Below are positions 1 through 8,767 of a DNA stretch of 24,957 bases, in pieces. The stretch comes from Entamoeba histolytica HM-1:IMSS. Its lineage: Eukaryota; Evosea; Mastigamoebida; Endamoebidae. The notes beneath the pieces are model-generated. The model did no database searches, was not told the origin of the DNA, and was given only the letters and a program-made list of their open reading frames with translations. Positions within the stretch are counted from its first letter, which is position 1. Each line of letters opens with the position of its first letter. Location of the stretch: NCBI RefSeq assembly GCF_000208925.1, contig NW_001915015.1:13919-38875 (forward strand). The letters are read 5' to 3'. A program made the position numbers and the translations under genes.

Positions 1-441
1 GCTGATAAGAATGTTACATACAATGCATTGGATGCTAATTTGATATTAAATGAATTAAGAATTGAATACTTGGACCAAATGAGACCATGTGATGTAGATA
101 TTGAAGTGTATCAAAAGAAATGGATGGAATATGAATGGGAAAATAAAATTCCTGTTGACACTGAATGTACTGATTTAAAAGAATATGCAGACTTATTATG
201 TTCAATTGCTAAATTACAATGTATCACACCAGCAATCATGTTTTGTGATAGCATTGGATTTTTATCTGCTAACTTCTACGCAAAGAATTTGTTTGATGAA
301 GATGCATTAATCAACTTATCTGCAGAGAAAATAGGAAATAAAATCAGTGGATGGGTTAGAATCAGAAGTAAAACTCAATCATTAGCAATTAACTTAGGAG
401 ACCGCATTGTTGCTAACCAAAAAAGGGTTAGTCCAAAATAA
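1..441 (+). CDS. COPB: Coatomer subunit beta (beta-COP), C-terminal end, 5' partial
   Basis: The frame is open from base 1, so the gene begins outside the window; 146 codons and a TAA stop (439-441) remain. The visible part matches the C-terminal appendage of beta-COP, a subunit of the COPI coat on Golgi-derived vesicles. Hallmarks are a W-x-E-Y-E-W-E-N-K segment (about 121-159), an A-N-x-Y-A-K-x-x-F-x-E-D-A-L segment (about 268-309) and a closing G-W-V-R-I-R-S-K-T-Q followed by L-G-D-R-I (about 349-408). Animal and yeast beta-COP end with the same series, so the true C terminus is present. In the family this appendage helps coat assembly and accessory-protein binding. The internal TTG near base 28 is not a start. 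No frameshift is seen. Confidence 0.93.
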   Translation, partial: ADKNVTYNALDANLILNELRIEYLDQMRPCDVDIEVYQKKWMEYEWENKIPVDTECTDLKEYADLLCSIAKLQCITPAIMFCDSIGFLSANFYAKNLFDEDALINLSAEKIGNKISGWVRIRSKTQSLAINLGDRIVANQKRVSPK

Positions 442-1618
442 ATTGACATTTTCTTATTCTTTATTCAACAGAATTACGTCTTGTTATTATTTTGTTTTTA
501 TTTCAATTCTAATTTATAACGGCATTTCACTCATCTTTCTCTTTTCTTATTTATTATCCTCTGTCTTTTCTTTATTGAGGCACCTCTCTTTGTATTTACT
601 TTCTTCTTTGTCTGTACCTTATTATTATTTCACTATTTCTCATTTATTTTTTATATCATCACTTAACCATAATTGTTTCATTATGTAATTTAACCAATTC
701 ATCTTGTTCTTCTCAATGTAAATGATTCAAACACTTAATTAACTTAAATAACCAAACTTAATTTTCAACTATTTCATTAAACCATCAAATATACGACACT
801 AGTTTATATTTTACTTACAGCTAATACTATGAATAAAGAAAAAACTTGTTAAAGAGTCATAGTAATACATCTGAAAAATAAGAACAAAAGTACTTATTTC
901 ATAACCCAAAGTCTCTTTTGTCGACTCTGACTAGAGTTTAGTATATGTCATTGTCAAATTATTGAAACAACTCTTTTCTTAAAGGATAATAGTTCTATTC
1001 TTTCATATACAACCCAAATATCTGAATAATTACAATGACTTTTTGTTATTTAATATGATTTTTGAACAATTATTTGTTCAACTTTATGAAGAAATATAGA
1101 TGTTTCAAAGTGATAAATTAAATAAAAGAATTGTAAAAGATTATTCAAAGTATCAAAATTAAAAGTAGTAATTTGTTAAATGACTATTAAATCTTCATTC
1201 CATAAATACAACTCGTTAAAAAACATTCTTAAAGAATTTTCTTGTTAATAACGTATTTATGTTACAAGAGAATTGGTAATAACTAAAAAATGAATGTTAG
1301 TAAACATTCTTGTACTGTTTTGTTATTTTCAAGTAACACCATTTAATACTTAAACCATTTGAAATGATTATTTAGAAAATGATTAATACACTTTGTATAT
1401 TCTAATAACTATTTTACAGTTAATATCAATTGTTATCATATACAACACAACTTTTATATTCTTGATTTAAATTAGGAAATTAAACTTTCTCTTTTATAAT
1501 ATGTCATAAATATCTGTTTTATTTGGTATTATCAATTCACATTATCAATGTTTTAACACAATCAAAATAATCAAGGAATGTGTTAAGTAATGAAATAATA
1601 TAATAAAAAAGTTGTAGT

Positions 1619-1640
1619 ATAATAATAATATTATTATTAT
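1619..1640. repeat. 22-bp perfect AT palindrome
   Basis: A perfect palindrome made of AAT units followed by ATT units. Its central 18 bp (1621-1638) recur exactly at 8237-8254. It could fold as a hairpin in either strand, but it contains only A and T and may simply be a trinucleotide microsatellite. Confidence 0.6.
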
Positions 1641-2024
1641 TTTAGATTCAATAACAAATCTTTCATTTTTATTTAAGATAAGAATAAAACAAATTATTGA
1701 TATTATATATGCAAAGCACACTTCTGTTTGTTGAGTTATTCAAAGATAAACGATGTTGTAAATGATAAGGAAATGACTATGAATTGACTCTTTGGGATTG
1801 AATAACCACATTTTTTCTTTTTTTCATCCTAACTCATAAAACTCCTTTTTAACTCCAACAGCTTGGTTATAAACTTAAGGAAGTAGTTTATTAAAGAATA
1901 ATAAATAAACCATTTAGACAAATTTATAACCATTATGTATCAGGATTTGGTGTTTTGTTAATTTATTAAATGTTATATATATCAAACAACAAAAAATAAA
2001 AAGAAATAAACTGTTTATCCACAG

Positions 2025-2034
2025 AATTTATTCA
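2025..2034 (+). promoter_or_regulatory. Initiator-like AATTTATTCA directly before a start codon
   Basis: The motif resembles the Entamoeba initiator consensus (AAAAATTCA) and abuts the ATG at 2035. Entamoeba mRNAs usually have very short 5' leaders, so this placement favours 2035 as the start of the CwfJ gene. I found no convincing TATA or GAAC element next to it. Confidence 0.3.
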
Positions 2035-4047
2035 ATGAGTCATCAAGGGAGATATGAAGAAGCAGGCAATGAGTGTGTTGATGCATGTCCACCACTTGAT
2101 AAAGGAGAAGAGAAAGAGATGAGTATTTTAGAACCACCTAAAGAAATTAATAGAAAAATGGAGGAAATGATTAAAAAGTTAAAAAGTTCATTACAACTAA
2201 AAGTCCAACAAGACATAATAAGAGAAGTAAGAGAAAAGAAGAAGGCAGAAACCCTAACCAACGAAGAACCAATGCTAATTCATAAAGAGGTGCAAATACC
2301 AGTAGATCAAGAAACAATAAGTGAACAAAATGAATTGAAATTCATAAAGAAAAACCAATACGATAATACAACTCAACAAATCAATGATATCCATAATGAT
2401 AATGACATTACATTTAATAAAGGAATTGAAGAGAAAGAAAATGAAATCAGAATGAGTCAATTACAAAGTTATGAAAAAGATGAAATGATTTTAAAAGAAC
2501 AAAATGATGAAAAAGAAAATGGAGTGGTTAAAAGTAAATTTCTGTTTGTTGGTCCAATATATGGGAATTATATTGTTCATCTATTTGAAAAAATAGAAAG
2601 AGTAATAAGTAAGAAAGGAGAATTAAAAGCAGTTATAATATTAGGTCTTATTCATAATGAAGAAATTATCATACCAAAACCTCCATGTCCAATTTATATA
2701 TTAGCAACACCTTCTACTAATCAGTTAAAACAACCAATTCCAACAAATGTACATATATTAAATGGACTTGGAGATTTAAAGATTGATACATTTACATTAG
2801 TTTATAGTAGTATTGATGAAGCAGAAGATGATGTTAGTTATCAAGAAACTAAAGACTTAGCAACAAAATATTATCTTCAGAAGAGTTGTGATTTCTTTAT
2901 ATCAACATATTGGCCATCATATATTCTTAATGAATTAGATAATAACGAAAAACCAGCATTTCATGTTGACTATTCTTATGTTGCTTCAATTATTGCACGT
3001 GCATGTTGTCCAAGATATCATCTAACAATTGGCAAAGAATATTATGAAAGAGTTGAGTTTACTAATAAAACAGAACCTCGAATGCAAAACAATAACTTAA
3101 TTTATCCTACTAAATTTTATTCTTTAAATCCTGAGACAGAAGAAAGAAATTTAAAGTCAATTATATTCTTAAAACTTATTTCAGTAGAAGAAGGTGCGTT
3201 ACAAAATAATACAAGAATTCTTGGAGTTAATCCTTATTCTGACATTCAACTTACTCAATCTAAATTTAAAGAATTCAAAAAGCCATTATGTCAATCTCAT
3301 GTAACTATTGTTTCTTCAATACCTACAAATAAACAAGAAAACCATCAACATGTTATAAGTACTTCTGAAATTAATAAAAAGCCATTATATCCTCAAAATT
3401 ATAAAATTAATAATTGTTGGTTTTGTTTATCAAATTCAAAAAGTGAATTAAAACTTATTATATCTTGTGGATATTATAACTATTTATCATATACTAAAGG
3501 TCCATTAATTGATAATCATTTTCAACTTATTCCAATTCATCATATTCAGTCTTATAAAATGATGTCACTTGTTGGTTTATCTGAATTAAATAATTATTAT
3601 ACTTCATTGAGAAACTTTTATCGTGTAGAGAAAAAAGAATTTATTGTGTTTGAAACAGTTGTCATGAATCAAAACTCTCATTGTCATACATTCCTTCAAA
3701 TCTTTCCATTTGAATTAACTAAGAGTGAAGATCTTATCAAACACATTGTTAGATTCATAACTCCATTAAATGGACAATGTCAACTCATTCAACTCTCAAA
3801 CCCTATTGCCTTTAATGAAATTCCATCTCAAACAACATACATTTATTTCACTCTCTCTGGAATTGTTAGTTATTATTTCATTCTACAAAACCAAATTAAA
3901 CCAACAATAGCAAGAGAAATAATGGTAATGTGGTTCAATTTGCCTGACCGGTTGATATGGAAACAATGTCAAGAAGAATACTCAGTAGAAGAAAGAAAAG
4001 CAAGGGATTTACGCCATAAGTTCTCAAATTTCGACACAGTAATTTAA
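2035..4047 (+). CDS. CwfJ / CWF19-like (Drn1-type) RNA-processing protein
   Basis: A 670-residue protein. Residues 1-167 are charged, rich in K, E, N and Q, and look coiled-coil or disordered. From residue 168 a segment F-L-F-V-G-x-I-Y-G-N begins a domain like the N-terminal, calcineurin-related domain of CWF19L1/Drn1. The CwfJ C-terminal domain 1 starts near residue 459 with C461-W-F-C464. It continues through a conserved G-P-L-x-x-x-H-x-x-L-I-P-I-x-H core and a HIT-like H549-C-H551-T-F-L-Q555-I-F-P motif. The second CwfJ C-terminal domain closes the protein, with an A-R-E-I then N-L-P-x-R-x-x-W-x-x-C pattern. Relatives associate with spliceosomes or lariat debranching in the nucleus. The long N-terminal extension is unusual. 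The initiator-like sequence just upstream supports this start; the next ATG is at residue 29. The nucleoporin gene follows 73 bp downstream. Confidence 0.85.
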   Translation: MSHQGRYEEAGNECVDACPPLDKGEEKEMSILEPPKEINRKMEEMIKKLKSSLQLKVQQDIIREVREKKKAETLTNEEPMLIHKEVQIPVDQETISEQNELKFIKKNQYDNTTQQINDIHNDNDITFNKGIEEKENEIRMSQLQSYEKDEMILKEQNDEKENGVVKSKFLFVGPIYGNYIVHLFEKIERVISKKGELKAVIILGLIHNEEIIIPKPPCPIYILATPSTNQLKQPIPTNVHILNGLGDLKIDTFTLVYSSIDEAEDDVSYQETKDLATKYYLQKSCDFFISTYWPSYILNELDNNEKPAFHVDYSYVASIIARACCPRYHLTIGKEYYERVEFTNKTEPRMQNNNLIYPTKFYSLNPETEERNLKSIIFLKLISVEEGALQNNTRILGVNPYSDIQLTQSKFKEFKKPLCQSHVTIVSSIPTNKQENHQHVISTSEINKKPLYPQNYKINNCWFCLSNSKSELKLIISCGYYNYLSYTKGPLIDNHFQLIPIHHIQSYKMMSLVGLSELNNYYTSLRNFYRVEKKEFIVFETVVMNQNSHCHTFLQIFPFELTKSEDLIKHIVRFITPLNGQCQLIQLSNPIAFNEIPSQTTYIYFTLSGIVSYYFILQNQIKPTIAREIMVMWFNLPDRLIWKQCQEEYSVEERKARDLRHKFSNFDTVI

Positions 4048-4120
4048 CTATAACTTATTGATACCTTTACTATAAATTTATCAGATTCAAATAATTCACA
4101 AAAAATGAATTTTATAAAAA

Positions 4121-5806
4121 ATGAAAAAATCTTATTTCTATCATTCTTCGATGAACAATCAATTCTCTTCATTTCAATCTGGTCAACAAAATCCTTTTGG
4201 AACTCCAAACAATACTACACAACCTCAATTTGGTACAAATTCTTCATTCGCTGGATTTAATACTAACCAAACGTCGGGAACAACTAATCCGTTCAATTCT
4301 ACTGGAAGTTCAGTCTCAGGAGCAAATAACCCTTTTGCTACTACTCAAAACAATACAACAACTCCTTTCACAACAGGAACAACTAACCCATTTAATACTA
4401 CTAACAATACTACTAACTCAACAACTAATCCATTTAATACTAATACTACAAGCACCAACAATCCATTTAATACAAATACTACTAATAATCCATTTAGTAC
4501 TAATAACACTACCAATGGAACAACCAATTTATTTAATCAAACTCCTTCTTCTAATACTATAACACCAGGAAATAATACAACTACTACAACAGGAAGTAAT
4601 CCATTTGGTAATTTCACTACCACTAATAATACTACCTCCAGTACAACTTCAACAGGAACAACCATCACAACAGGAAGTAATCCATTTGGTAATTTCACTC
4701 CCTCAAACTCAGCTCCAACAACAGGAAATAATACAACAGGAACAACTACCACAACAGGAAATAATACAACTTCAACAGGAAGTAATCCATTTGGTAATTT
4801 CACTACTTCAAACTCAACTACCACAACAGGAACAACAACTACAACAGGAAATAACACAACTACAGGAACAACCACAACAACAGGAAGTAATCCATTTGGT
4901 AATTTCAATACAAATAATACCACTTCTAATGCTAGTACAACTCCAACAACAGGAAGTAACCCATTTGGTAATTTCACTACCTCAAACACAACTCCAACAA
5001 CAGGAACAACCACAACAACAGGAAGTAATCCATTTGGTAATTTCACAAATACTATTACTTCTAGTGCTACTACACCAAATACAACTGGAACAAACACAAG
5101 TAATCCATTTGGTAATTTCACAAGTAGCACTACTAACACTACCACAACAAATGGATCAGGAAATCCATTTGGTACAAATAACTTGTTGAATAGCTCCACA
5201 ACTGGTATTCAAACAAATGGGAATCAACCAACAACAAATGACATTCAAAGCTCTATACAAAAAGAGGCAGAACTATTGTTTTCTCGAGCAAAGACATTAG
5301 GGTTAGATGATTGTATTGAAGAATGGAACAAAGACTTACAAAGTGATGCCAAACGATTCCAAGAAATATCAGAAAAGATTAAGGCACAGAATGAATCTAT
5401 TATGAAAGCAGAAAAGGAAATTGAAGAGCTTAAAAAATTTGTTCAACAAATGAGTGTTGTGAAAGACCAAATGATTGATGTAGTCACACAAATAGAAAAA
5501 CAACAAATAGAAACAGAAACACATATCAAAGAGATTCAAAATAAACATCCTGGCTCATCTGGAACAACAAAGAATGTGGTACAAACTGTCATTGATACAC
5601 TTGATAGTTTAGAAGGAAAATATAAAGAAGTCAAAAAACAAATTACTAATCACAATTATGCAGAAGTAAAAGAAGGAGAAAATAAAGAGTGTGTTCAAAT
5701 TATTCAATTATTAAATGCTCATAGAAGAGCACTTGATTGGATGGAAAGAAGTACTAATGAACTTAAAGATAATATAGATGACATTGCTCAAGATATTATT
5801 CAATAA
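4121..5806 (+). CDS. Nsp1/Nup62-like FG-repeat nucleoporin
   Basis: A 561-residue protein in two parts. Residues about 15-365 are almost entirely T, N, S and G with spaced NPF motifs: nine NPFG, seven of them as S-N-P-F-G-N-F, and six NPF followed by N, S or A. Residues about 374-561 form a heptad-rich coiled coil that opens like the Nsp1/Nup62 C-terminal domain (A-K-x-L-G-L-D-D-C-I-E-E-W-N-K-D-L). In that family the FG part forms the permeability barrier and binds transport receptors, and the coiled coil anchors the protein in the central channel of the nuclear pore. The start is uncertain. The ATG at 4151 gives M-N-N-Q-F-S-S-F, which looks more like a nucleoporin N terminus than the ten residues added by 4121. 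Repeat length is probably polymorphic between strains. Confidence 0.85.
   Translation: MKKSYFYHSSMNNQFSSFQSGQQNPFGTPNNTTQPQFGTNSSFAGFNTNQTSGTTNPFNSTGSSVSGANNPFATTQNNTTTPFTTGTTNPFNTTNNTTNSTTNPFNTNTTSTNNPFNTNTTNNPFSTNNTTNGTTNLFNQTPSSNTITPGNNTTTTTGSNPFGNFTTTNNTTSSTTSTGTTITTGSNPFGNFTPSNSAPTTGNNTTGTTTTTGNNTTSTGSNPFGNFTTSNSTTTTGTTTTTGNNTTTGTTTTTGSNPFGNFNTNNTTSNASTTPTTGSNPFGNFTTSNTTPTTGTTTTTGSNPFGNFTNTITSSATTPNTTGTNTSNPFGNFTSSTTNTTTTNGSGNPFGTNNLLNSSTTGIQTNGNQPTTNDIQSSIQKEAELLFSRAKTLGLDDCIEEWNKDLQSDAKRFQEISEKIKAQNESIMKAEKEIEELKKFVQQMSVVKDQMIDVVTQIEKQQIETETHIKEIQNKHPGSSGTTKNVVQTVIDTLDSLEGKYKEVKKQITNHNYAEVKEGENKECVQIIQLLNAHRRALDWMERSTNELKDNIDDIAQDIIQ
4594..5119 (+). repeat. Seven in-gene SNPFGNF repeats with Thr/Asn/Gly linkers
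   Basis: Seven copies of a 21-nt unit encoding S-N-P-F-G-N-F begin at 4594; the last ends at 5119. They are separated by ACA/ACT/AAT-rich linkers of varying length. Near-identical codon use within the unit suggests recent duplication or gene conversion. The reverse strand of the tract gives a long but spurious open frame of P-N-G-L-L repeats. Confidence 0.85.
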
Positions 5807-6775
5807 TTTATTTGGTTGTTGACGTAAGTTTTACTTTTTTTCTTTTCATTACACAAAGAAGCCAAAAGAAGAGTTAATTGTTGGTTCTTAAGGAAGATAA
5901 TAACTTTATTCATTTCCTTTCTTATGAACATAGATAATATTTAGGTGACTTTTCAAACATTTAATAATAAATTAAGAATGAAACGAATAAACGTTGCAAA
6001 CATAAGTTATGTACAACCTAATAAAAAAACAATCAAATTACCTCTTTTAGTTAACGAATTAATGTATAAATTGAAGGATTAAAGTATAAATTCAGATAGA
6101 TTTATTTCAAAATATTATAAATATCAAATGAATTAAAATAACAGATATTAGATATAACAATAGTTAAAAAGAAAAAAGATGATATTGGTTCTTTAATTTC
6201 AAAGAAACACATTTCAATAATGTTGTATATAAATAAGAATTTAGATAGTTAAAAATACTTTTGTAACATCTTTCTTAAACTTGTTTTTTTGTTTCATAAA
6301 CCTTCTAGAAAATATAATTAATATAAAACAATGTAATTCTTTTTCATTGAAGCATAAACATAAAGAAAGAGAATTAAAATCATGTTAATTATAAACATTA
6401 ATGAGAAATGGAGTTAAACTATTAGAATTAGTTATTATTATTTTTTAATGCTCTTTTGGTTGTTTATTAAGAATAAACAATTATAATAAAATTATACTAT
6501 TAACTAAAAAGAAGAAATTAATAAAAATAGAAATTAATTATTCCTACAAATCTTCTTCTAATTTCTTTTTCTAATCAAACATTATCTTTAAATCATCTGT
6601 GATTTAATATATAAAAAGAACATAAATATGTTGAGTATAACATTATGATAATGTATATAATGTTTAATTTAAAGATGAATATTGAAAAATGGTAATAAAA
6701 GACAGTAACTTTTAAAAAGAATGAAAAAGGAAGTGATATAAAAATAGAAATTGAAACTCAGAAATAGAAACCTAG
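5807..6775. other. Intergenic AT-rich region (about 970 bp)
   Basis: No open frame with protein-like content is seen on either strand. It must contain the 3' end of the nucleoporin mRNA and the promoter of the following gene. A small palindrome ACATTAT-g-ATAATGT lies at 6640-6654. Just upstream of the next ATG is GAAACTCA, a weak match to an initiator. I recognise nothing else. Confidence 0.6.
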
Positions 6776-8131
6776 ATGCAACCAATGAACAGCACTAATT
6801 TAAGTAACTCTTTTGTTATGAATAATGAAGATATTCAACATATGGTAATAATTGAGGAGTCAATTAACTCACACTTAAAGAAAGAATTAGAATTAATTAA
6901 AGCAAATATTAGTTATCTTGATATTATTCATTTATATTCAAGTTGTCATAAAACACAAGAACCAACAGTGATTGGGTTTCCTTTTACAATTAAATTTAAA
7001 GAGTTTCAACAAAATCCCCATTTTTTTAATGCTCCATCTATTCCATATTTACCAACAACAGCAGAAAAACATTTAAAAGTATTAAATATCATTAAAAAAC
7101 AGAATGATCTTATCAAAGAAATGAAAAGAATGACAGAACAATTATATGAAGACAAAGACATACAAGATGAAAAGAAGCCTAAGAAAAGAATAACACGAAA
7201 AGAGAAAAAAGAAATTATTATAAAACAGAATGATGATAGTGGTGATCAATCAAATACTATAGAAGATAAAATGTCATTTAATCAATTTCCTAATAATGAT
7301 AATATTCTTCAAAAATCTCAAGAAGGGTCAATTCATCATAAAAGTGATAATTTATTAAGTCAAATAGAAGAATATGAAAGTATAGAAAGTAAAAAAGAAT
7401 ATAAAAGTAAAGAAATAGATGGAAGTGAAGAGAATGATAAAACTGAAAAAGAAGAAGGAGAATGGATGGATAAAGAAACTAACAAAAATCCAATTTTACC
7501 AGAACAACCTAAAGAAAAAAAACATCAACGTAAAAGAAAATTGAGAAGTGCAGAAGAACGAAAACCTTCAATGAAATTTACTATGTTAGAACAAGAAAAA
7601 GAAGATTTAAAAAAGAAAATAGTTAAAGAAAAAAAAAGAGAAGAAACATCACGTAATAATGGAGTTTCTCAGTCTACTTCAATACAACCTCCATTAAGAA
7701 TGGTACAAAAAAGTAATGAATCTAAAAAATCTTTATTAGAAGACCATTTAAGAATTATAAGTAAAACTATGCATTCTGATAAAAAAGATTCATCAAAAAA
7801 TAAATCAAAAGATTCCTCTTTAAATACCCAAAAAACTTTAGAAGATAGATTAAAAGAATTACCAAAAAGAATGCCTAATCCAAAACAAGCTTATGGTGAT
7901 TCTGGACTTATTAGTCAAATTACTAAATTTTGTACAAGTTCTGATACTACATCAAATGCAATTCGAGTTGGTGATCAAACACCAAGAAAATCAATTCCTA
8001 AAGCTCCTTTATTAAATTCTTTAAATACTAGTTCAATTGATGATGTTGTATCTCCAAATAAAGGAATTGACTTGGTTCATCCTCTTATAGAACAAAATAA
8101 TCTTCTCAAAAAACAAGAGGAACATCACTAA
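6776..8131 (+). CDS. Lysine/glutamate-rich protein with an N-terminal YLDI segment, paralogue 1
   Basis: A 451-residue protein of no family I recognise. Residues 27-93 form a compact hydrophobic-patterned segment (E27-E then L-K-K-E, Y47-L-D-I, later G-F-P-F and P-x-I-P). This segment aligns with residues 9-66 of the next gene's product. The remainder is highly charged and probably disordered, with several basic clusters (about residues 136-147, 243-260 and 277-293) that could serve in nuclear import or nucleic-acid binding. Residues 319-332 and 354-366 look like an internal repeat (L-E-D-x-L, then K-x-M). There is no signal peptide or membrane segment. The neighbouring paralogue suggests tandem duplication. 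A nuclear or RNA/DNA-associated role is a guess from composition only. The ATG at residue 4 is an alternative start. Confidence 0.75.
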   Translation: MQPMNSTNLSNSFVMNNEDIQHMVIIEESINSHLKKELELIKANISYLDIIHLYSSCHKTQEPTVIGFPFTIKFKEFQQNPHFFNAPSIPYLPTTAEKHLKVLNIIKKQNDLIKEMKRMTEQLYEDKDIQDEKKPKKRITRKEKKEIIIKQNDDSGDQSNTIEDKMSFNQFPNNDNILQKSQEGSIHHKSDNLLSQIEEYESIESKKEYKSKEIDGSEENDKTEKEEGEWMDKETNKNPILPEQPKEKKHQRKRKLRSAEERKPSMKFTMLEQEKEDLKKKIVKEKKREETSRNNGVSQSTSIQPPLRMVQKSNESKKSLLEDHLRIISKTMHSDKKDSSKNKSKDSSLNTQKTLEDRLKELPKRMPNPKQAYGDSGLISQITKFCTSSDTTSNAIRVGDQTPRKSIPKAPLLNSLNTSSIDDVVSPNKGIDLVHPLIEQNNLLKKQEEHH

Positions 8132-8236
8132 ATCAACTTCATCTTCTCTTTTACATTCTTTTCACTTCTGTTGTCTGTTCATTTTGTTAATTAAACAATT
8201 TATTATCTTTTTTTTCTTTTTTAATAATTTATAAAA

Positions 8237-8254
8237 AATAATAATATTATTATT
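8237..8254. repeat. 18-bp perfect AT palindrome, second copy
   Basis: Identical over 18 bp to 1621-1638. It lies about 105 bp after the stop of the upstream gene, where it could form a hairpin in the 3' flank, but low-complexity origin is just as likely. Confidence 0.6.
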
Positions 8255-8560
8255 ATATTTCTATATTTCTTAAAAAATCTCAACAAAAATTATTCACCTG
8301 GATAAAATGATAAATAATTACATATTAAACAGGTTCAAATTCTATTAAGAAAAATTAAAAAAAAAAACAAAAAAGAATAACGAAAAAAAATAAAAAAGGT
8401 TCACGAAAAAGCCATTTTGAGTTTTCTTTTTTTTTTAAATTAACTTCATGAAAAGTTCAAGTAAAACAAACAGATACTACTGAATAATATAATAGAATAA
8501 TAACTAAAATAAAAATCCCATATTTATTGATATATAATATATAATATTTGATTATTATTT

Positions 8561-8568
8561 AATGAACT
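8561..8568 (+). promoter_or_regulatory. AATGAACT, exact match to the Entamoeba GAAC core-promoter element
   Basis: The eight bases match the GAAC element described in E. histolytica class II promoters. It lies 155 bp upstream of the ATG at 8723 and 207 bp upstream of the one at 8768, farther than usual, so it may be a chance match in AT-rich DNA. Confidence 0.25.
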
Positions 8569-8705
8569 TGTAATAATATTGTTTTGTTATGAAATTATAA
8601 TCATAGAGGAAAAAATATATTCGTTTGAAGAATGACATTTTTTCTAAACACAAAAAACATGATGTAGTCCATTTGACGCGGAAAAAAAAAGAAAATTCTC
8701 AAAAT

Positions 8706-8744
8706 ATGAAACCCCCAAATACATGGTTGTCTTCATCTCATTAA
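8706..8744 (+). other. Short upstream ORF, 12 codons
   Basis: An ATG at 8706 opens a 12-codon frame ending in TAA at 8742-8744. It overlaps the ATG at 8723 out of frame and stops 23 nt before the ATG at 8768. An initiator-like AAAATTCTCA (8692-8701) lies just upstream. If transcription starts there, this frame would be read first and could reduce or redirect translation of the main gene. Confidence 0.35.
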
Positions 8745-8767
8745 AATTAAAACTACATTTCTTAGTT

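Larger units (their letters stand above)
442..2034. other. Gene-free AT-rich intergenic region (1.6 kb)
   Basis: No frame here gives a protein-like translation. The first 250 bases or so after the coatomer stop are pyrimidine-rich on the plus strand, which creates an open frame (to about 688) of F, S, L and Y residues that I judge spurious. The rest is AT-rich with many stops, short palindromes such as ATTCTT/AAGAAT at 1225-1237, and an (AAT)n/(ATT)n palindrome at 1619-1640. The last bases before the next gene should hold its promoter. I recognise no tRNA, snRNA or transposon ends. The gap is long for a genome this compact, so a decayed element or an unrecognised noncoding RNA remains possible. 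Confidence 0.6.
8132..8767. other. Intergenic region between the two YLDI paralogues
   Basis: About 640 bases rich in A- and T-runs, with no credible gene. It holds a perfect 18-bp AT palindrome (8237-8254), an AATGAACT motif (8561-8568) and a short upstream ORF (8706-8744). GGTTCAAATTC at 8332-8342 resembles a tRNA B box, but no cloverleaf surrounds it. Confidence 0.6.

Noticed and set aside
407..688. Open frame of 93 codons downstream of the coatomer gene
   Set aside because: Hydrophobic F/S/L/Y-rich translation is due to the pyrimidine-rich strand; it overlaps the coatomer end and has no domain-like pattern.
4605..5189. 194-codon plus-strand frame within the nucleoporin repeats
   Set aside because: Frame-shifted reading of the same repeats, Q/L-rich; the true frame has the recognised C-terminal domain.
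4537..5199. 220-codon frame on the minus strand within the nucleoporin
   Set aside because: It mirrors the repeats of the real gene (P-N-G-L-L units and V-rich linkers) and has no independent support.
8332..8342. GGTTCAAATTC, resembling a tRNA B box
   Set aside because: No A box, acceptor stem or cloverleaf can be drawn around it.
8723..8767. Extending the smaller YLDI protein to the ATG at 8723
   Set aside because: The 15 added residues have no counterpart in the paralogue, and the ATG lies inside a uORF; 8768 is the better start, although 8723 is not excluded.
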